From Xanthobacteraceae bacterium (GTDB lineage Bacteria > Pseudomonadota > Alphaproteobacteria > Rhizobiales > Xanthobacteraceae), in NCBI GenBank assembly GCA_019745775.1, contig JAIESR010000002.1, forward strand, positions 22,072 through 86,071: DNA of 64,000 nt, in the 5' to 3' direction. The notes under the pieces are model-generated. The model ran no database searches. It was not told where the DNA came from and saw only the letters and a program-made list of their open reading frames with translations. Positions 35,714-43,988 of the stretch are shown piece by piece (the stretch's first letter is position 1; each line of letters opens with the position of its first letter). The translations under genes and the position numbers were made by a program.

Positions 35714-37144
35714 ATGAACGTCGTCGAACGTCCCGTCAAAGTCCTGCCGCCCGAGCTGCTCTCGCGCTTCGCCGCCATCGTCGGCGAACGCTACGCGCTC
35801 ACCCAAGCGAACGACATCGCGCCTTACATGGCCGAGGAGCGCCAGCTCTATCACGGCCGCTCGCCGATGGTGCTGCGGCCGGGCTCGACCGCCGAAGTCT
35901 CCGCCATCCTGAAGCTCGCGAACGAGACCGCCACGCCGATCGTCCCGCAGGGCGGCAATACCGGCCTGGTCGGCGGACAGACGCCGCATCACGGCGAGGT
36001 GCTGCTTTCGCTCAAGCGCATGGACAAGATCCGCGAGGTCGACGCGACGTCGAACACCATGACTTGCGAGGCCGGCGTCGTCCTGATCAAGGCGCAGGAA
36101 GCGGCCGAGGCGGCGAACCGGCTGTTCCCGCTCTCGCTCGGCGCGGAGGGAAGCTGCACGATCGGCGGCAACCTCTCGACCAATGCCGGCGGCACCGGGG
36201 CGCTGGCCTACGGCGTCGCGCGCGAGCTGGTGATGGGGCTCGAAGTCGTGCTCGCGGACGGGCGGGTGCTCAACAACCTGCGCAAGCTCAAGAAGGACAA
36301 CACCGGCTACGACCTGCGCCACATCTTCGTCGGCGCGGAAGGCACGCTCGGCATCATCACCGCGGCGGTGCTGCGGCTGTTCCCGCGCCCGCGCGCGGTC
36401 GAGACGGCGTTCATCGGCGTGCCCTCGCCATATGAGGCGCTCGCGCTCCTCAATCTCGCCTATGAGCGCGCCGGCGGCGGCGTGACGAGCTTCGAACTGA
36501 TCCCGCGCATCGCGCTCGAATTCGCGGTGAAACACGCGCCGATGTGCCGCGACCCGCTTTCCGGCCGGCATCGCTGGTACGTGCTGATGGAATTGTCGAC
36601 CCAGGCGCGCGACGGCCTGCGCGCGATCATGGAAGACATTCTGTCCGCCGGCGTCGAGCGCAAGCTGATCGAGGACGCGACCATCGCCGAGAGCCTCGAC
36701 CAGACCAAGGGTCTGTGGCTGCTGCGCCACCACATCGCCGACACGCAGAAATACGAAGGCGGCTCGATCAAGCAGGACGTCTCGGTGCCGGTGAACGCGG
36801 TGCCGGATTTCATCGCCGAAGCGACCGCCCGGGTCGAGGCGCTGGTTCCGGGCTGCCGTCCGGTGCCGTTCGGCCATCTCGGCGACGGCAACATCCACTA
36901 CAACGTCTCGCAGCCGGTCGGCGCCGACCGCGCCGAATTCCTCAAGCGCTGGGACGAAGTCAACGACGCGGTGTTCGGCGTGGTCGCGAAATATGCCGGC
37001 TCGATCTCGGCCGAGCACGGCATCGGCGTGATGAAGCGCGCGTTGCTGCCGTCAGTAAAGGACCCCGTGGCCTATGAGCTGATGTGCAGCCTCAAGCGCA
37101 TGCTCGATCCAAACGGCATATTGAATCCAGGCAAGGTGCTGTGA
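35714..37144 (+). CDS. FAD-binding oxidoreductase, GlcD/D-2-hydroxyacid dehydrogenase type
   Basis: 476 residues. The VAO/PCMH FAD domain (about 45-225) has IVPQGGNTGLVGGQTP and GGNLSTNAGGTGALAYG. The C-terminal FAD-oxidase domain has FGHLGDGNIHYNVSQP (metal/His motif) and SAEHGIGVMKR, ending DPNGILNPGKVL. This fits D-lactate/D-2-hydroxyglutarate dehydrogenase relatives that oxidise a D-2-hydroxy acid and pass electrons to a quinone or ETF. I recall this enzyme lying next to tsaC/sua5 in related genomes, which suggests the genes between them are inserted. Confidence 0.93.
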   Translation: MNVVERPVKVLPPELLSRFAAIVGERYALTQANDIAPYMAEERQLYHGRSPMVLRPGSTAEVSAILKLANETATPIVPQGGNTGLVGGQTPHHGEVLLSLKRMDKIREVDATSNTMTCEAGVVLIKAQEAAEAANRLFPLSLGAEGSCTIGGNLSTNAGGTGALAYGVARELVMGLEVVLADGRVLNNLRKLKKDNTGYDLRHIFVGAEGTLGIITAAVLRLFPRPRAVETAFIGVPSPYEALALLNLAYERAGGGVTSFELIPRIALEFAVKHAPMCRDPLSGRHRWYVLMELSTQARDGLRAIMEDILSAGVERKLIEDATIAESLDQTKGLWLLRHHIADTQKYEGGSIKQDVSVPVNAVPDFIAEATARVEALVPGCRPVPFGHLGDGNIHYNVSQPVGADRAEFLKRWDEVNDAVFGVVAKYAGSISAEHGIGVMKRALLPSVKDPVAYELMCSLKRMLDPNGILNPGKVL

Positions 37145-37349
37145 GCCTGCGCGACGATTCGCATTGCAATACCGGCATTCAGCTATTCTTCACCGTGCCG
37201 CTTTTTGACAGTTCGCCAAGTGCCGGTATTTCCAGGATTCATTCAATCTTAAGCTCGATCAAGCCGTTGGAATTAACCGGGATGAAAAGGACCAGCGTGT
37301 AACAACGCACCACCACAAGACCGCTGGCGCGAAGGAATCGCGACCACGC

Positions 37350-39311
37350 ATGCAAACCGCACAGGGGGCTGTGGACGTGAGCCTCGACCAGTTCCGCGCC
37401 GCTGCGCCTGCACCAGCTGCAACGCGCCCTTCGCCGATGGCCGCGCCGGGCATGGCCCCGCAGGCCGCGCCCGCCATCGGCAGCGTGCTCGCGGTCAACG
37501 GCGCGCAAGCCACCGTCGGCCTTTTGCCCGCGCGCGCCGGCACCTCCGACGATGCGCGCGCGACCGTCGGCAAGTTCCTCTGCATTCCCGGCAGCAGATC
37601 TCTCATCATCGGCCTGATCACCAACGTGTCGGTTGAAGTGCCCTCGACTGCCCGCGACAAAGGCTTCGTCGCGAGCGCCAAGCTCGACCTGCTGGGCGAG
37701 ATCATCCGCGACGCCGCGCGCGGTCCGCGTTTCCAGCGCGGCGTCGCGAGCTATCCCGCGATCGGCGACGGCGTCACCATGATGTCGAATGCAGACCTGC
37801 GCATCATCTACGAGATGTCCGGATCGGGCCTGATCAATATCGGTCACCTCCAGCAGGACCCGAGTGTCGGCGGCTTCGTCAACGGCAGCGAGATGGTCGG
37901 CAAGCACTTCGCTGTGTTGGGCACCACCGGCGTCGGCAAGTCGTCGGGCGTCGCCATCATCCTGAACGAGCTGCAGCGGTCGCGTCCCGACCTGCGCATC
38001 TTCCTGGTCGATCCGCACAACGAATACGGCCGCTTCTTCGACGACAGCGCGCAGGTGCTTACGCCACGCAATCTCAAGCTGCCATTCTGGCTGTTCAATT
38101 TCGAGGAAATCGTCGACGTCTTCTTCCGCGGTCGCCCGGGCATTGACGAGGAGGTCGAAATCCTTTCCGAGGTGATCCCGCTCGCGAAGGGCATGTACAC
38201 CCAGTATCGCGGCTCGACCAACCGGCTCGCGGCCAAGGTGGCCGATCCCCGGAATTGCGGTTTCACCGTCGAGACGCCGGTCCCCTACCGCCTCGCGGAC
38301 CTTATCGGCCTGATCGTCGAGCGGATGGGCAAGCTCGAAAACCGCCCCTCGCGCATGTTCCATCACCGGCTGCTGACCCGGATCGAGACACTCCGCAACG
38401 ACCCGCGCTACGCCTTCATGTTCGACAACGCCAACGTCGGCGGCGACACGATGGCGGAGGTGCTGAGCCAGCTGTTCCGGATGCCCGCGAACGGCAGGCC
38501 GATGACGATCATGCAGCTTGCCGGCTTCCCGTCCGAGGTCGTCGACGCCGTGATGTCGGTCTTGTGCCGCATGGCGTTCGACTTCGGCCTTTGGAGCGAA
38601 GGCGCGATCCAGTTGCTGTTCGTCTGCGAGGAGGCGCACCGTTACGCTTCCAACGACAAGAAAATCGGCTTCGGCCCGACCCGCCGCGCGATCTCGCGCA
38701 TCGCCAAGGAAGGCCGCAAGTACGGCGTGTTCCTGGGCCTGATCACCCAGCGCCCGGCCGAGCTCGATCCCAACATCATCTCCCAGTGCAGCACGCTGTT
38801 TACGATGCGGCTGTCGAATGAAAGCGACCAGGCGTTCGTGCGATCGGCGGTGTCGGACGCGGCCGCGAGCCTCTTGTCCTTCCTGCCGTCGCTCGGGACC
38901 CGTGAAGTATTCGCGTTCGGCGAGGGCGTCGCGCTGCCGACACGGCTGACGTTCCGGGAACTGCCGGCCCACCTGCGCCCGAAGGGCGAGCACATCGGCG
39001 AGGTCGGCAATGTCGAATCGCCGGAGTTCATCACGTCCGTGATCGAGCGCTGGCGCTCCTCGACCACGAGTCAGCGCCGGCCGGAAGACGCGGGCTCGGA
39101 ATTCGGTGCCTTCACCGAACAGGCGCCTTCGGTGCAAGCGGCACCCCCGCCGCGGCCGGCGCCAGCGCCCGACCACGATCACTTCCGCGTCCTGAAGCGA
39201 CCGCTCAACAGCGAGCCGGCCGTGGCGCCGACCGCAGGCCCGTCGCTGCGCACGCCGCAATCCGCCGGTGGCGGACTCACGCCCGGCCAGCCGCGTTGGC
39301 CGACGCGCTAA
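37350..39311 (+). CDS. HerA-like ATPase (HAS-barrel, FtsK/HerA superfamily)
   Basis: 653 residues. A Pro/Ala-rich N-terminus (1-45) is followed by a HAS-barrel-like region (45-180). The P loop is GTTGVGKSSG (residues 191-200), FLVDPHNEYGRFF follows, Walker B is LLFVCEEAHRY (about 424-434), and an Arg/sensor region is LGLITQRPAELDPNIISQCSTLFTMRLSN. It ends in a disordered Pro-rich tail (about 585-653). HerA ATPases are hexameric DNA translocases usually partnered by the NurA nuclease in archaea; no nuclease gene is adjacent here. Confidence 0.9.
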   Translation: MQTAQGAVDVSLDQFRAAAPAPAATRPSPMAAPGMAPQAAPAIGSVLAVNGAQATVGLLPARAGTSDDARATVGKFLCIPGSRSLIIGLITNVSVEVPSTARDKGFVASAKLDLLGEIIRDAARGPRFQRGVASYPAIGDGVTMMSNADLRIIYEMSGSGLINIGHLQQDPSVGGFVNGSEMVGKHFAVLGTTGVGKSSGVAIILNELQRSRPDLRIFLVDPHNEYGRFFDDSAQVLTPRNLKLPFWLFNFEEIVDVFFRGRPGIDEEVEILSEVIPLAKGMYTQYRGSTNRLAAKVADPRNCGFTVETPVPYRLADLIGLIVERMGKLENRPSRMFHHRLLTRIETLRNDPRYAFMFDNANVGGDTMAEVLSQLFRMPANGRPMTIMQLAGFPSEVVDAVMSVLCRMAFDFGLWSEGAIQLLFVCEEAHRYASNDKKIGFGPTRRAISRIAKEGRKYGVFLGLITQRPAELDPNIISQCSTLFTMRLSNESDQAFVRSAVSDAAASLLSFLPSLGTREVFAFGEGVALPTRLTFRELPAHLRPKGEHIGEVGNVESPEFITSVIERWRSSTTSQRRPEDAGSEFGAFTEQAPSVQAAPPPRPAPAPDHDHFRVLKRPLNSEPAVAPTAGPSLRTPQSAGGGLTPGQPRWPTR

Positions 39312-39327
39312 TTGGCGAAATCGACGT

Positions 39328-39570
39328 CTACACTTTGCGGTCGAAGGTCGGCTTGGGCGGCACCGTCGCTTTGGGCGTTGCAGTCGCGTCGGGAGCGGAA
39401 GCCGCGGAAACTTCCCTTACCGCCACCGCCATGTTGATGCGCACGAGATTGCGGGCGTGACGGAATGCCAGGTCGCGCTCCGCCACGCTGAGGTTGGGGT
39501 CCTTCGCCCGCTTATGCAGCCGCTGCGCGAGCAGAAACCGTTGCTGCGATGTCATCCCGTTGACGGTCAT
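39328..39570 (-). CDS. Small hypothetical protein
   Basis: 80 residues, mostly helical (TSQQRFLLAQRLHKRAKDPNLSVAERDLAFRHARNLVRINMAVAV) with a Pro/Ala-rich tail. It is convergent with the HerA-like gene, 16 bp away. No family recognised; the helical, charged composition is compatible with a real small protein. Confidence 0.55.
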   Translation of the reverse strand: MTVNGMTSQQRFLLAQRLHKRAKDPNLSVAERDLAFRHARNLVRINMAVAVREVSAASAPDATATPKATVPPKPTFDRKV

Positions 39571-39695
39571 CGACTTATGTTCTCATGGCAAACGCATTGC
39601 TGAAGACTTAGTCGCGCGGCATGCGCGCATCAATGACGCCGGCGTGCCCGCATCCTTGAGGCCTGGTCGCGGCTCGCTGCACAAATTGATTCAAA

Positions 39696-40020
39696 TCACG
39701 TCAATGCATGGGCCTTGCGGCCGCCGCGTTCGATCGCTGTCGGCGCTTCGTTGCGGGCGATAAGATCGCCGGCGAGGTCGAGACAACGCCGTACCAGTTC
39801 GGCAGCGCCATCGGCGAGTTCCTTCGATGCGCGCACGACCTCGACGTTGCGCTCCATGTCCTCGCGCGACCAGCCGCGCGAATGGGCGATGTAGGGAAAT
39901 TGCGGGAATATGAATCCAAGCTCGGCGAAGAAACCGAGCATCTGTCCGGCGACGCCCTGGATGTTGTCCTGGCCGCCGACGATGATGAAGCCCGCGACCT
40001 TGTTGCGGATTGTCTGCCGC
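39696..40020 (-). pseudogene. C-terminal fragment of a flavodoxin-like / NADPH-dependent FMN reductase
   Basis: The frame reads TIRNKVAGFIIVGGQDNIQG, then GQMLGFFAELGFIFPQFPYIAHSRGW, and ends ..ERGGRKAHALT. This is the C-terminal half of an FMN-reductase/WrbA-like flavoprotein. Upstream of about 40020 the frame stays open but reads residues unlike any flavin-binding N-terminus (no SxxxGxT phosphate loop), so the 5' half has been lost. An internal ATG at 39941 could still yield 81 residues. Confidence 0.65.
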
Positions 40021-40167
40021 GGACGAGCCGTTCCGGCTGCGCATTTCTGATGGGCACACGCCCCGACATGTCGAAAAGGCTTAAGACCCCCGCCACGCGC
40101 TGAGACGCTGGGCGTGTAGTCTTGGGACTATGACCCCTTCAGCCGTTATTTTGACGCATCACATGTT

Positions 40168-40278
40168 ATGGCCGAGCCAGTCATTTCCCTTTACGATAGC
40201 GAGTATCATCGGCTGGTCGGCTTTGCCCGCAGGCGCCGGTGGCTGAGAGACCAATCGCGCTCCCGCCTGTCAGGCTGA
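40168..40278 (+). CDS. Possible 36-residue small protein
   Basis: Begins MAEPVISLYDSEYHRLVGFA and ends in an Arg-rich stretch. It stops 11 bp before the next small gene. No clear ribosome site, and the frame could be fortuitous. Listed because it leads a run of adjacent small genes on the same strand. Confidence 0.25.
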   Translation: MAEPVISLYDSEYHRLVGFARRRRWLRDQSRSRLSG

Positions 40279-40289
40279 GGGAGTGCGTC

Positions 40290-40490
40290 ATGTCCACACC
40301 GGACGAGTTTCGTCGTTACGCCGCGGAATGCATCGAATCCGCCAAGCACGCGCGGGACGACATCGCGCGCCAGCGTTTTCTCGACCTCGCCAAGATGTGG
40401 ATGACGGCGGCACGACAACTGGACGATGGGATGGCCGTGCCGCTTGTGCCCGCAGATCGCTCCAACGGCAGCACCGGGAGGCGGCGATGA
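40290..40490 (+). CDS. Small helical-hairpin protein
   Basis: 66 residues (DEFRRYAAECIESAKHARDD...FLDLAKMWMTAARQLDDG). The pattern E-[YF]-R-x2-A-x9-A-x5-R-x3-L-x2-A-x2-W-x2-A is shared with the proteins at 45394-45794 and 53222, which suggests a small paralogous family of two-helix proteins. GAGGGAG lies 8 bp upstream of the ATG, and its stop overlaps the next start (ATGA). Confidence 0.7.
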   Translation: MSTPDEFRRYAAECIESAKHARDDIARQRFLDLAKMWMTAARQLDDGMAVPLVPADRSNGSTGRRR

Positions 40491-40660
40491 CTGACGAGCT
40501 CCGTGCCTTGGGGAGCCATCCGGACATGGACGAAGAAACTCTACAGATCATCGTGCGGCACAGGCCGGAATTCGCAGGGAAGACCCTGGACGAATGCCGC
40601 GCCATTCTTCGGGCGCTGTATCCCGGCAAGCGAGCCGCCAAACCCGCCTCCGCTCCCTAG
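40487..40660 (+). CDS. Small protein translationally coupled to its upstream neighbour
   Basis: 57 residues (MTDELRALGSHPDMDEETLQ ... HRPEFAGKTLDECRAILRALYPG). The start overlaps the previous stop as ATGA, with GGGAGG 5-10 bases upstream, so the two are coupled. No family recognised. Confidence 0.65.
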   Translation: MTDELRALGSHPDMDEETLQIIVRHRPEFAGKTLDECRAILRALYPGKRAAKPASAP

Positions 40661-40718
40661 GAACTTCGGCGGGCCGCGGGAATGGCGCGGGAAAACACCC
40701 GTTTCGGATAAGAACGCC

Positions 40719-41012
40719 CTAGTCGACGAGCGTGCCGATGAGTTGGAGCAACTCCCTCCGCTCCGGCCCGCCGGCGACAAGCACGTCCTCAATGTTCATG
40801 CGCCTCACATCCCGCCCGGTCGCCAAGTCCGGTATGAAGACGATGTAGACGCCGGTCACATCTTTCGCGAGATACCACGAGCCTTTCTCGCCGGAGAAAA
40901 GATGCCGGCACGCAGCCCCCGCCCGGCCGCTGTTCTGGCGCTTGACGACATGGTCCATGGCGCCGTCGCGGCCGGTGCTCTCCGGAACATTGATCGTGGC
41001 TCTGGGTCCCAT
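40719..41012 (-). CDS. Small hypothetical protein
   Basis: 97 residues from the ATG at 41012 (GGAG 7 nt upstream). It reads MGPRATINVPESTGRDGAMD, then HLFSGEKGSWYLAKDVTGVYIVFIPDLATGRDVRRMNIEDVLVAGGPERRELLQLIGTL, which looks like a compact beta-rich fold. No family recognised. Convergent with the coupled pair to the left. Confidence 0.62.
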   Translation of the reverse strand: MGPRATINVPESTGRDGAMDHVVKRQNSGRAGAACRHLFSGEKGSWYLAKDVTGVYIVFIPDLATGRDVRRMNIEDVLVAGGPERRELLQLIGTLVD

Positions 41013-41078
41013 CGCAGCGCTCCTTCGCCAGGCCAATGCGACTGCGGCCTCGCCGGTTCCGATCTCTCCCCCGGGCAG

Positions 41079-41103
41079 GGAACGCACGCGCGTTGACCGC
41101 GTT
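41079..41103 (+). promoter_or_regulatory. EcfG-type promoter (perfect consensus)
   Basis: GGAAC (41079-41083), 16 bases, CGTT (41100-41103). The next rightward gene starts at 41256, 152 bp away, which is longer than for the other sites here, so this one is less certain. Confidence 0.45.
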
Positions 41104-41255
41104 GGCGGGACTAATCAAATCCGCGCGCCTGTCGCGTGCGAGTCGGATGCACGCGCTTTGCATCACGCAGATTGCGATCATTAGGGCCGTGATACCGTTT
41201 TCCCACAAGCCCTAGCGGCTTCCTGGCGTCCGCGACTCTCCGTATCCTTCGCGCG

Positions 41256-41705
41256 ATGACCAAGCCGCGATCAACGAATTTTGATTATCTCGATCCGAAC
41301 GCGCCGCGCACGCAGCGCATCATCGAAGCGGCGCTGACGGTGACCGTGCCGTGGCACCCGCCGGAAGACCGTCCGGCCTATCAGCCCTCGCACGTCGCGG
41401 CACTCGCCATGCGCATCGATCATCGCGCCCGACAAGGGCTGACGGTCCATCTCAAGCCGGCGACCGCGCGAACGGTCGCCTCAACGTTGCGGCTGTATGC
41501 CGAGGGGCACCGCGATCTCCGCAGCACCCATCCTCACCATGTCGAGGATTGGACGCATGAGCCGCATGAGATTCTGGCCTACTGCGCCAACGCCAGTCTG
41601 GCGATCGGCGCGTGGGAAGCCCATGCGCCTCGATATCCCAACCGAAACTTGATCGCAACGTGGGGCGGATGGATCACGCGCGGCAGCAAACGCAATCGAG
41701 GCTGA
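41256..41705 (+). CDS. Hypothetical protein, intact copy of a duplicated gene
   Basis: 149 residues (MTKPRSTNFDYLDPNAPRTQ ... LRLYAEGHRDLRSTHPHHVEDW ... WGGWITRGSKRNRG), His- and Arg-rich and soluble. No family recognised. A decayed copy of its last ~240 bp lies at 46237-46487 and keeps HRDLRST and GSKRNRG. Possible EcfG-type promoter upstream. Confidence 0.65.
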   Translation: MTKPRSTNFDYLDPNAPRTQRIIEAALTVTVPWHPPEDRPAYQPSHVAALAMRIDHRARQGLTVHLKPATARTVASTLRLYAEGHRDLRSTHPHHVEDWTHEPHEILAYCANASLAIGAWEAHAPRYPNRNLIATWGGWITRGSKRNRG

Positions 41706-41760
41706 CGCGCAATGGCGGAGCGCACATCACCGCGAGGCTCTTAACGGCGCTCTGCGATGT

Positions 41761-41925
41761 TCAGATCCGCCCCATGAGCAGCAATATCAGCAAGACAACG
41801 ATCACGAGCGCCAAGCCGCCGCCACCGTAGTACCCGGTCCCGTAGAAAGGACTGCCGCCAATCCCCGCAAATCCGCCAAGCAACGCGATGACGAGAATGA
41901 TGAGAATGATCGTCCAGATGCTCAT
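41761..41925 (-). CDS. DUF3309 small membrane protein
   Basis: 54 residues: an N-terminal hydrophobic helix (MSIWTIILIILVIALLGGFA), a Gly/Tyr-rich loop (SPFYGTGYYGGGG), then a second helix (LALVIVVLLILLLMGRI). This is the DUF3309 pattern. The start overlaps the stop of the preceding small gene as ATGA, so translation is coupled. A perfect EcfG-type promoter is upstream of the pair. Confidence 0.85.
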   Translation of the reverse strand: MSIWTIILIILVIALLGGFAGIGGSPFYGTGYYGGGGLALVIVVLLILLLMGRI

Positions 41926-42035
41926 GACCTGATTTCTCGCCGCGCTGCGGACTGCAACTGATGGAAATGCCGCCGGACGACGACCTGATGCGGCAGCAGA
42001 GGAGGCAAGAAAATCGACCAGAGAATTCCGAGCAT
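41922..42035 (-). CDS. 37-residue small protein coupled to DUF3309
   Basis: Begins MLGILWSIFLPPLLPHQVVV and continues with a basic tail. AGGAG lies 5 nt before the ATG at 42035, and its stop overlaps the DUF3309 start by the ATGA arrangement. The EcfG-type -10 element is 26 bases upstream of the ATG. It may be a leader peptide or a small membrane protein; no family recognised. Confidence 0.55.
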   Translation of the reverse strand: MLGILWSIFLPPLLPHQVVVRRHFHQLQSAARREIRS

Positions 42036-42061
42036 GGTTGCTCCTGTCCAAACGCAAAGCA

Positions 42062-42087
42062 AACGCAGCCGCGTTGTCGACGGTTCC
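42062..42087 (-). promoter_or_regulatory. EcfG-type promoter (perfect consensus)
   Basis: On the minus strand GGAAC (42087-42083), 17 bases, CGTT (42065-42062). Spacing to the ATG at 42035 is ideal. It would drive the small protein and DUF3309 as one unit. Confidence 0.75.
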
Positions 42088-42243
42088 ATCATTGCCGGAA
42101 CATGGACGCGTCGCGTGACTTGTCCTGGCGGTGTCGATCTCCCAAGGCACCAGAGGGAGGTTCCTGGTCTGCACCATCTTTCCCGGAGCCTCCCTTTCCT
42201 GCTTCGCCCGTCGCTTACGAGCGCGGAACAAGACGATGCGCGC

Positions 42244-42465
42244 TCAGGGCGGTCGATCTGCGCAGCCACCACCCTCCTGGCCGCGTTTCAGCTCCGCGAA
42301 ATGCCAGCCATGGGCTTCGGCGGTTTTAACGATGTCACCCACCGTCCCCTCCCGCGACAGAAAAGCCGCCGTGGCGGCGATCGTTTGCCCCTCCTCGATG
42401 CTTTGCTTGAGGTCGGCCAGGTCTTGTTCGGTCCAGGGCTGCCCGTCCCTCGCGTTCGCGAACAT
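42244..42465 (-). CDS. Small hypothetical protein with a helix-turn-helix-like segment
   Basis: 73 residues from the ATG at 42465 (GGAG 6 nt upstream): MFANARDGQPWTEQDLADLK, then EEGQTIAATAAFLSREGTVGDIVKTAEAHGW. The WTEQDLADLK..IAATAAFLSR pattern recalls small homeodomain/SANT-like or Sigma70 r4-like helices, so DNA binding is conceivable. Not assigned to a family. Confidence 0.65.
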   Translation of the reverse strand: MFANARDGQPWTEQDLADLKQSIEEGQTIAATAAFLSREGTVGDIVKTAEAHGWHFAELKRGQEGGGCADRPP

Positions 42466-42779
42466 GGTCAACTCCGCGTGCGCCGTCCTCTGGGAGGAAT
42501 AAGCCGACGACCTCCGTCCTGTTCCACAAGCCTCGGATTCCCTTTTGGAATCTGTTGTTCCACCGTGAAGCGGCGCGCGTCGCAAGCGCCGTTAACCGGC
42601 CGCCCGGCAAATCCTCTCTAGGCGTCCCTCAACGCAAGTCGCGTTCCGCACTTTTCCAGCGCCACATGCTCATGTCCGACATAAAGCTCGGCATTGCGTA
42701 AGGTGTAAGGTGTCACCGCAAGCCCGTCGCGCGAATCGTGACAGGCTGCATCGCGCGCTGCGCTGCAAAGATATAACCT
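42466..42779. other. Intergenic region, no gene seen
   Basis: About 310 bp between two leftward genes. A short tandem GTAAGGTGTAAGGTGT (42698-42713) is the only structure noticed. No frame with a ribosome site. Confidence 0.4.
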
Positions 42780-43706
42780 TCACCAGAAGCGATGGCCGTA
42801 GAACAAAGGCGTTCGACCTTCGTTGCGGTGACGGCCGCCGATGCTGGCGGTGAAACAAGCCACGGCTAGGCTGAGCAGCAGCGAAACGGCGGCGATAAAG
42901 CCGGTGACGATCGCCGCCTTGCGCGCTTTATCGGCTTGCTCGCGGATCTTGATCTCAACATCCCGCGCTTCATTCACGGCGGCATCGACGCGGCGCTGGG
43001 CTTCGGCTTCCGGCAGCCCGGTGCGGCTCTGGACAACGCGTACGAGGTAATCGCGATCGCGCGCCGAAAATTCCTGGTTGCGGATGGTGGCAGTAAAGAT
43101 GCGTCCTGCTTCAGCGCGAACCGCCGGATCGTTCGAATCGCGTTGCGCGGGTGTCGCCTGCGCGGCTGGAATTTGCCCGGCGGTGCTGCCATCGGGGCGC
43201 AACAGAAGGTCGGTCGCGTAGTCGGCGGGAGTCGTCGACAAGACTGCCGCATTCGCCGCTCCCGACGCCGCGCCACCGGCAACTGTCGCAGCCGATTGCG
43301 TTGCCGTTCGCAGCGCAGCTCCGCTCGTGAAACCAAGCAATAAGGCGCCGACCAACACGCCCACGGCCCACACCATGAGCCCGTGCACATTGTCCCTGAA
43401 TTCCCCTTCCCCGGATGATTCGACCCAAGGCCTGCGCATCCGGCCCGCTAAATAGCCGCCTGCCGCAAAAGCCGCGATCTGCACTGCGAGCGCGTACCAC
43501 GCCACCGCCAGAGCGACGACCCACAGGCGCGCTCCTGTGTTGGGCCAGGGCGACGTCAGGGTGAGCCCGATGGCGGCACCGAATGACAAGAGCAGAAACG
43601 AAATCGCAGCGGCGGCGATCGCCCCGGCCAAGATCGGTCCCCACTCGAGATAGGGGATCGTGCGCGTGGCCGTGACGTCCGAAGGCGAGGAGGTCGAAAA
43701 TGCCAT
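42780..43706 (-). CDS. Multi-pass membrane protein of unknown function
   Basis: 308 residues. Hydrophobic helices lie at about 24-52 (WGPILAGAIAAAAISFLLLSFGAAIGLTL), 62-88, 108-128 (GLMVWAVGVLVGALLLGFTSG) and 265-290 (IVTGFIAAVSLLLSLAVACFTASIGG). The ~130-residue stretch between the third and fourth helices is hydrophilic and charged (EAEAQRRVDAAVNEARDVEIKIREQADKARKAA, coiled-coil-like). Similar proteins occur in rhizobia without known function. Two very small membrane proteins lie just upstream on the same strand. Confidence 0.8.
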   Translation of the reverse strand: MAFSTSSPSDVTATRTIPYLEWGPILAGAIAAAAISFLLLSFGAAIGLTLTSPWPNTGARLWVVALAVAWYALAVQIAAFAAGGYLAGRMRRPWVESSGEGEFRDNVHGLMVWAVGVLVGALLLGFTSGAALRTATQSAATVAGGAASGAANAAVLSTTPADYATDLLLRPDGSTAGQIPAAQATPAQRDSNDPAVRAEAGRIFTATIRNQEFSARDRDYLVRVVQSRTGLPEAEAQRRVDAAVNEARDVEIKIREQADKARKAAIVTGFIAAVSLLLSLAVACFTASIGGRHRNEGRTPLFYGHRFW

Positions 43707-43729
43707 CGAATTTTTCCTTGTGATAGTTA

Positions 43730-43804
43730 TCAGCGGAGACCCAGGATCGACAAAACCGCCAGGATTACAACGACCAACCCGATCAGATAGATAATTCCAT
43801 TCAT
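43730..43804 (-). CDS. 24-residue single-helix membrane microprotein
   Basis: Opens MNGIIYLIGLVVVILAVLSI and closes with LGLR: almost entirely one hydrophobic helix. AGGAA lies about 8 nt before the ATG at 43804. It sits 24 bp upstream of the 308-residue membrane protein on the same strand. I recall very similar microproteins in Rhizobiales but know of no function. Confidence 0.7.
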   Translation of the reverse strand: MNGIIYLIGLVVVILAVLSILGLR

Positions 43805-43835
43805 GGGCTTGTTCCTATGAGAGAGGTTATCTCGC

Positions 43836-43988
43836 TTACTTGGCCCCGGGCATCTTGATCGTCAGGCTCGGACCTGAACTTCCGATCCGCCCATTGGTCG
43901 CCATCAGCACGGCGGCACCGACGAATATCACAAGCATCACGCCAACCAGCACACCAAGAATTCCTGCACCGCCGCCGCTGTCGGACAT
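43836..43988 (-). CDS. 50-residue single-helix membrane protein
   Basis: Starts MSDSGGGAGILGVLVGVMLV with the helix continuing IFVGAAVLMA, then a short soluble tail (TNGRIGSSGPSLTIKMPGAK). GGAGA lies about 7 nt upstream of the ATG at 43988. A longer in-frame start at 44075 lacks support. It forms a leftward group with the 24-residue and 308-residue membrane proteins. Confidence 0.7.
   Translation of the reverse strand: MSDSGGGAGILGVLVGVMLVIFVGAAVLMATNGRIGSSGPSLTIKMPGAK

Noticed and set aside
35525..37018. Minus-strand frame of 497 codons opposite the FAD oxidase
   Set aside because: Antisense shadow; the plus-strand frame has full FAD-oxidase motifs.
37239..39260. Long minus-strand frame of 673 codons opposite the HerA-like gene
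   Set aside because: Shadow of a GC-rich coding sequence; composition is His/Arg/Asp/Ala-rich without family motifs, and the plus-strand frame has clear Walker motifs.
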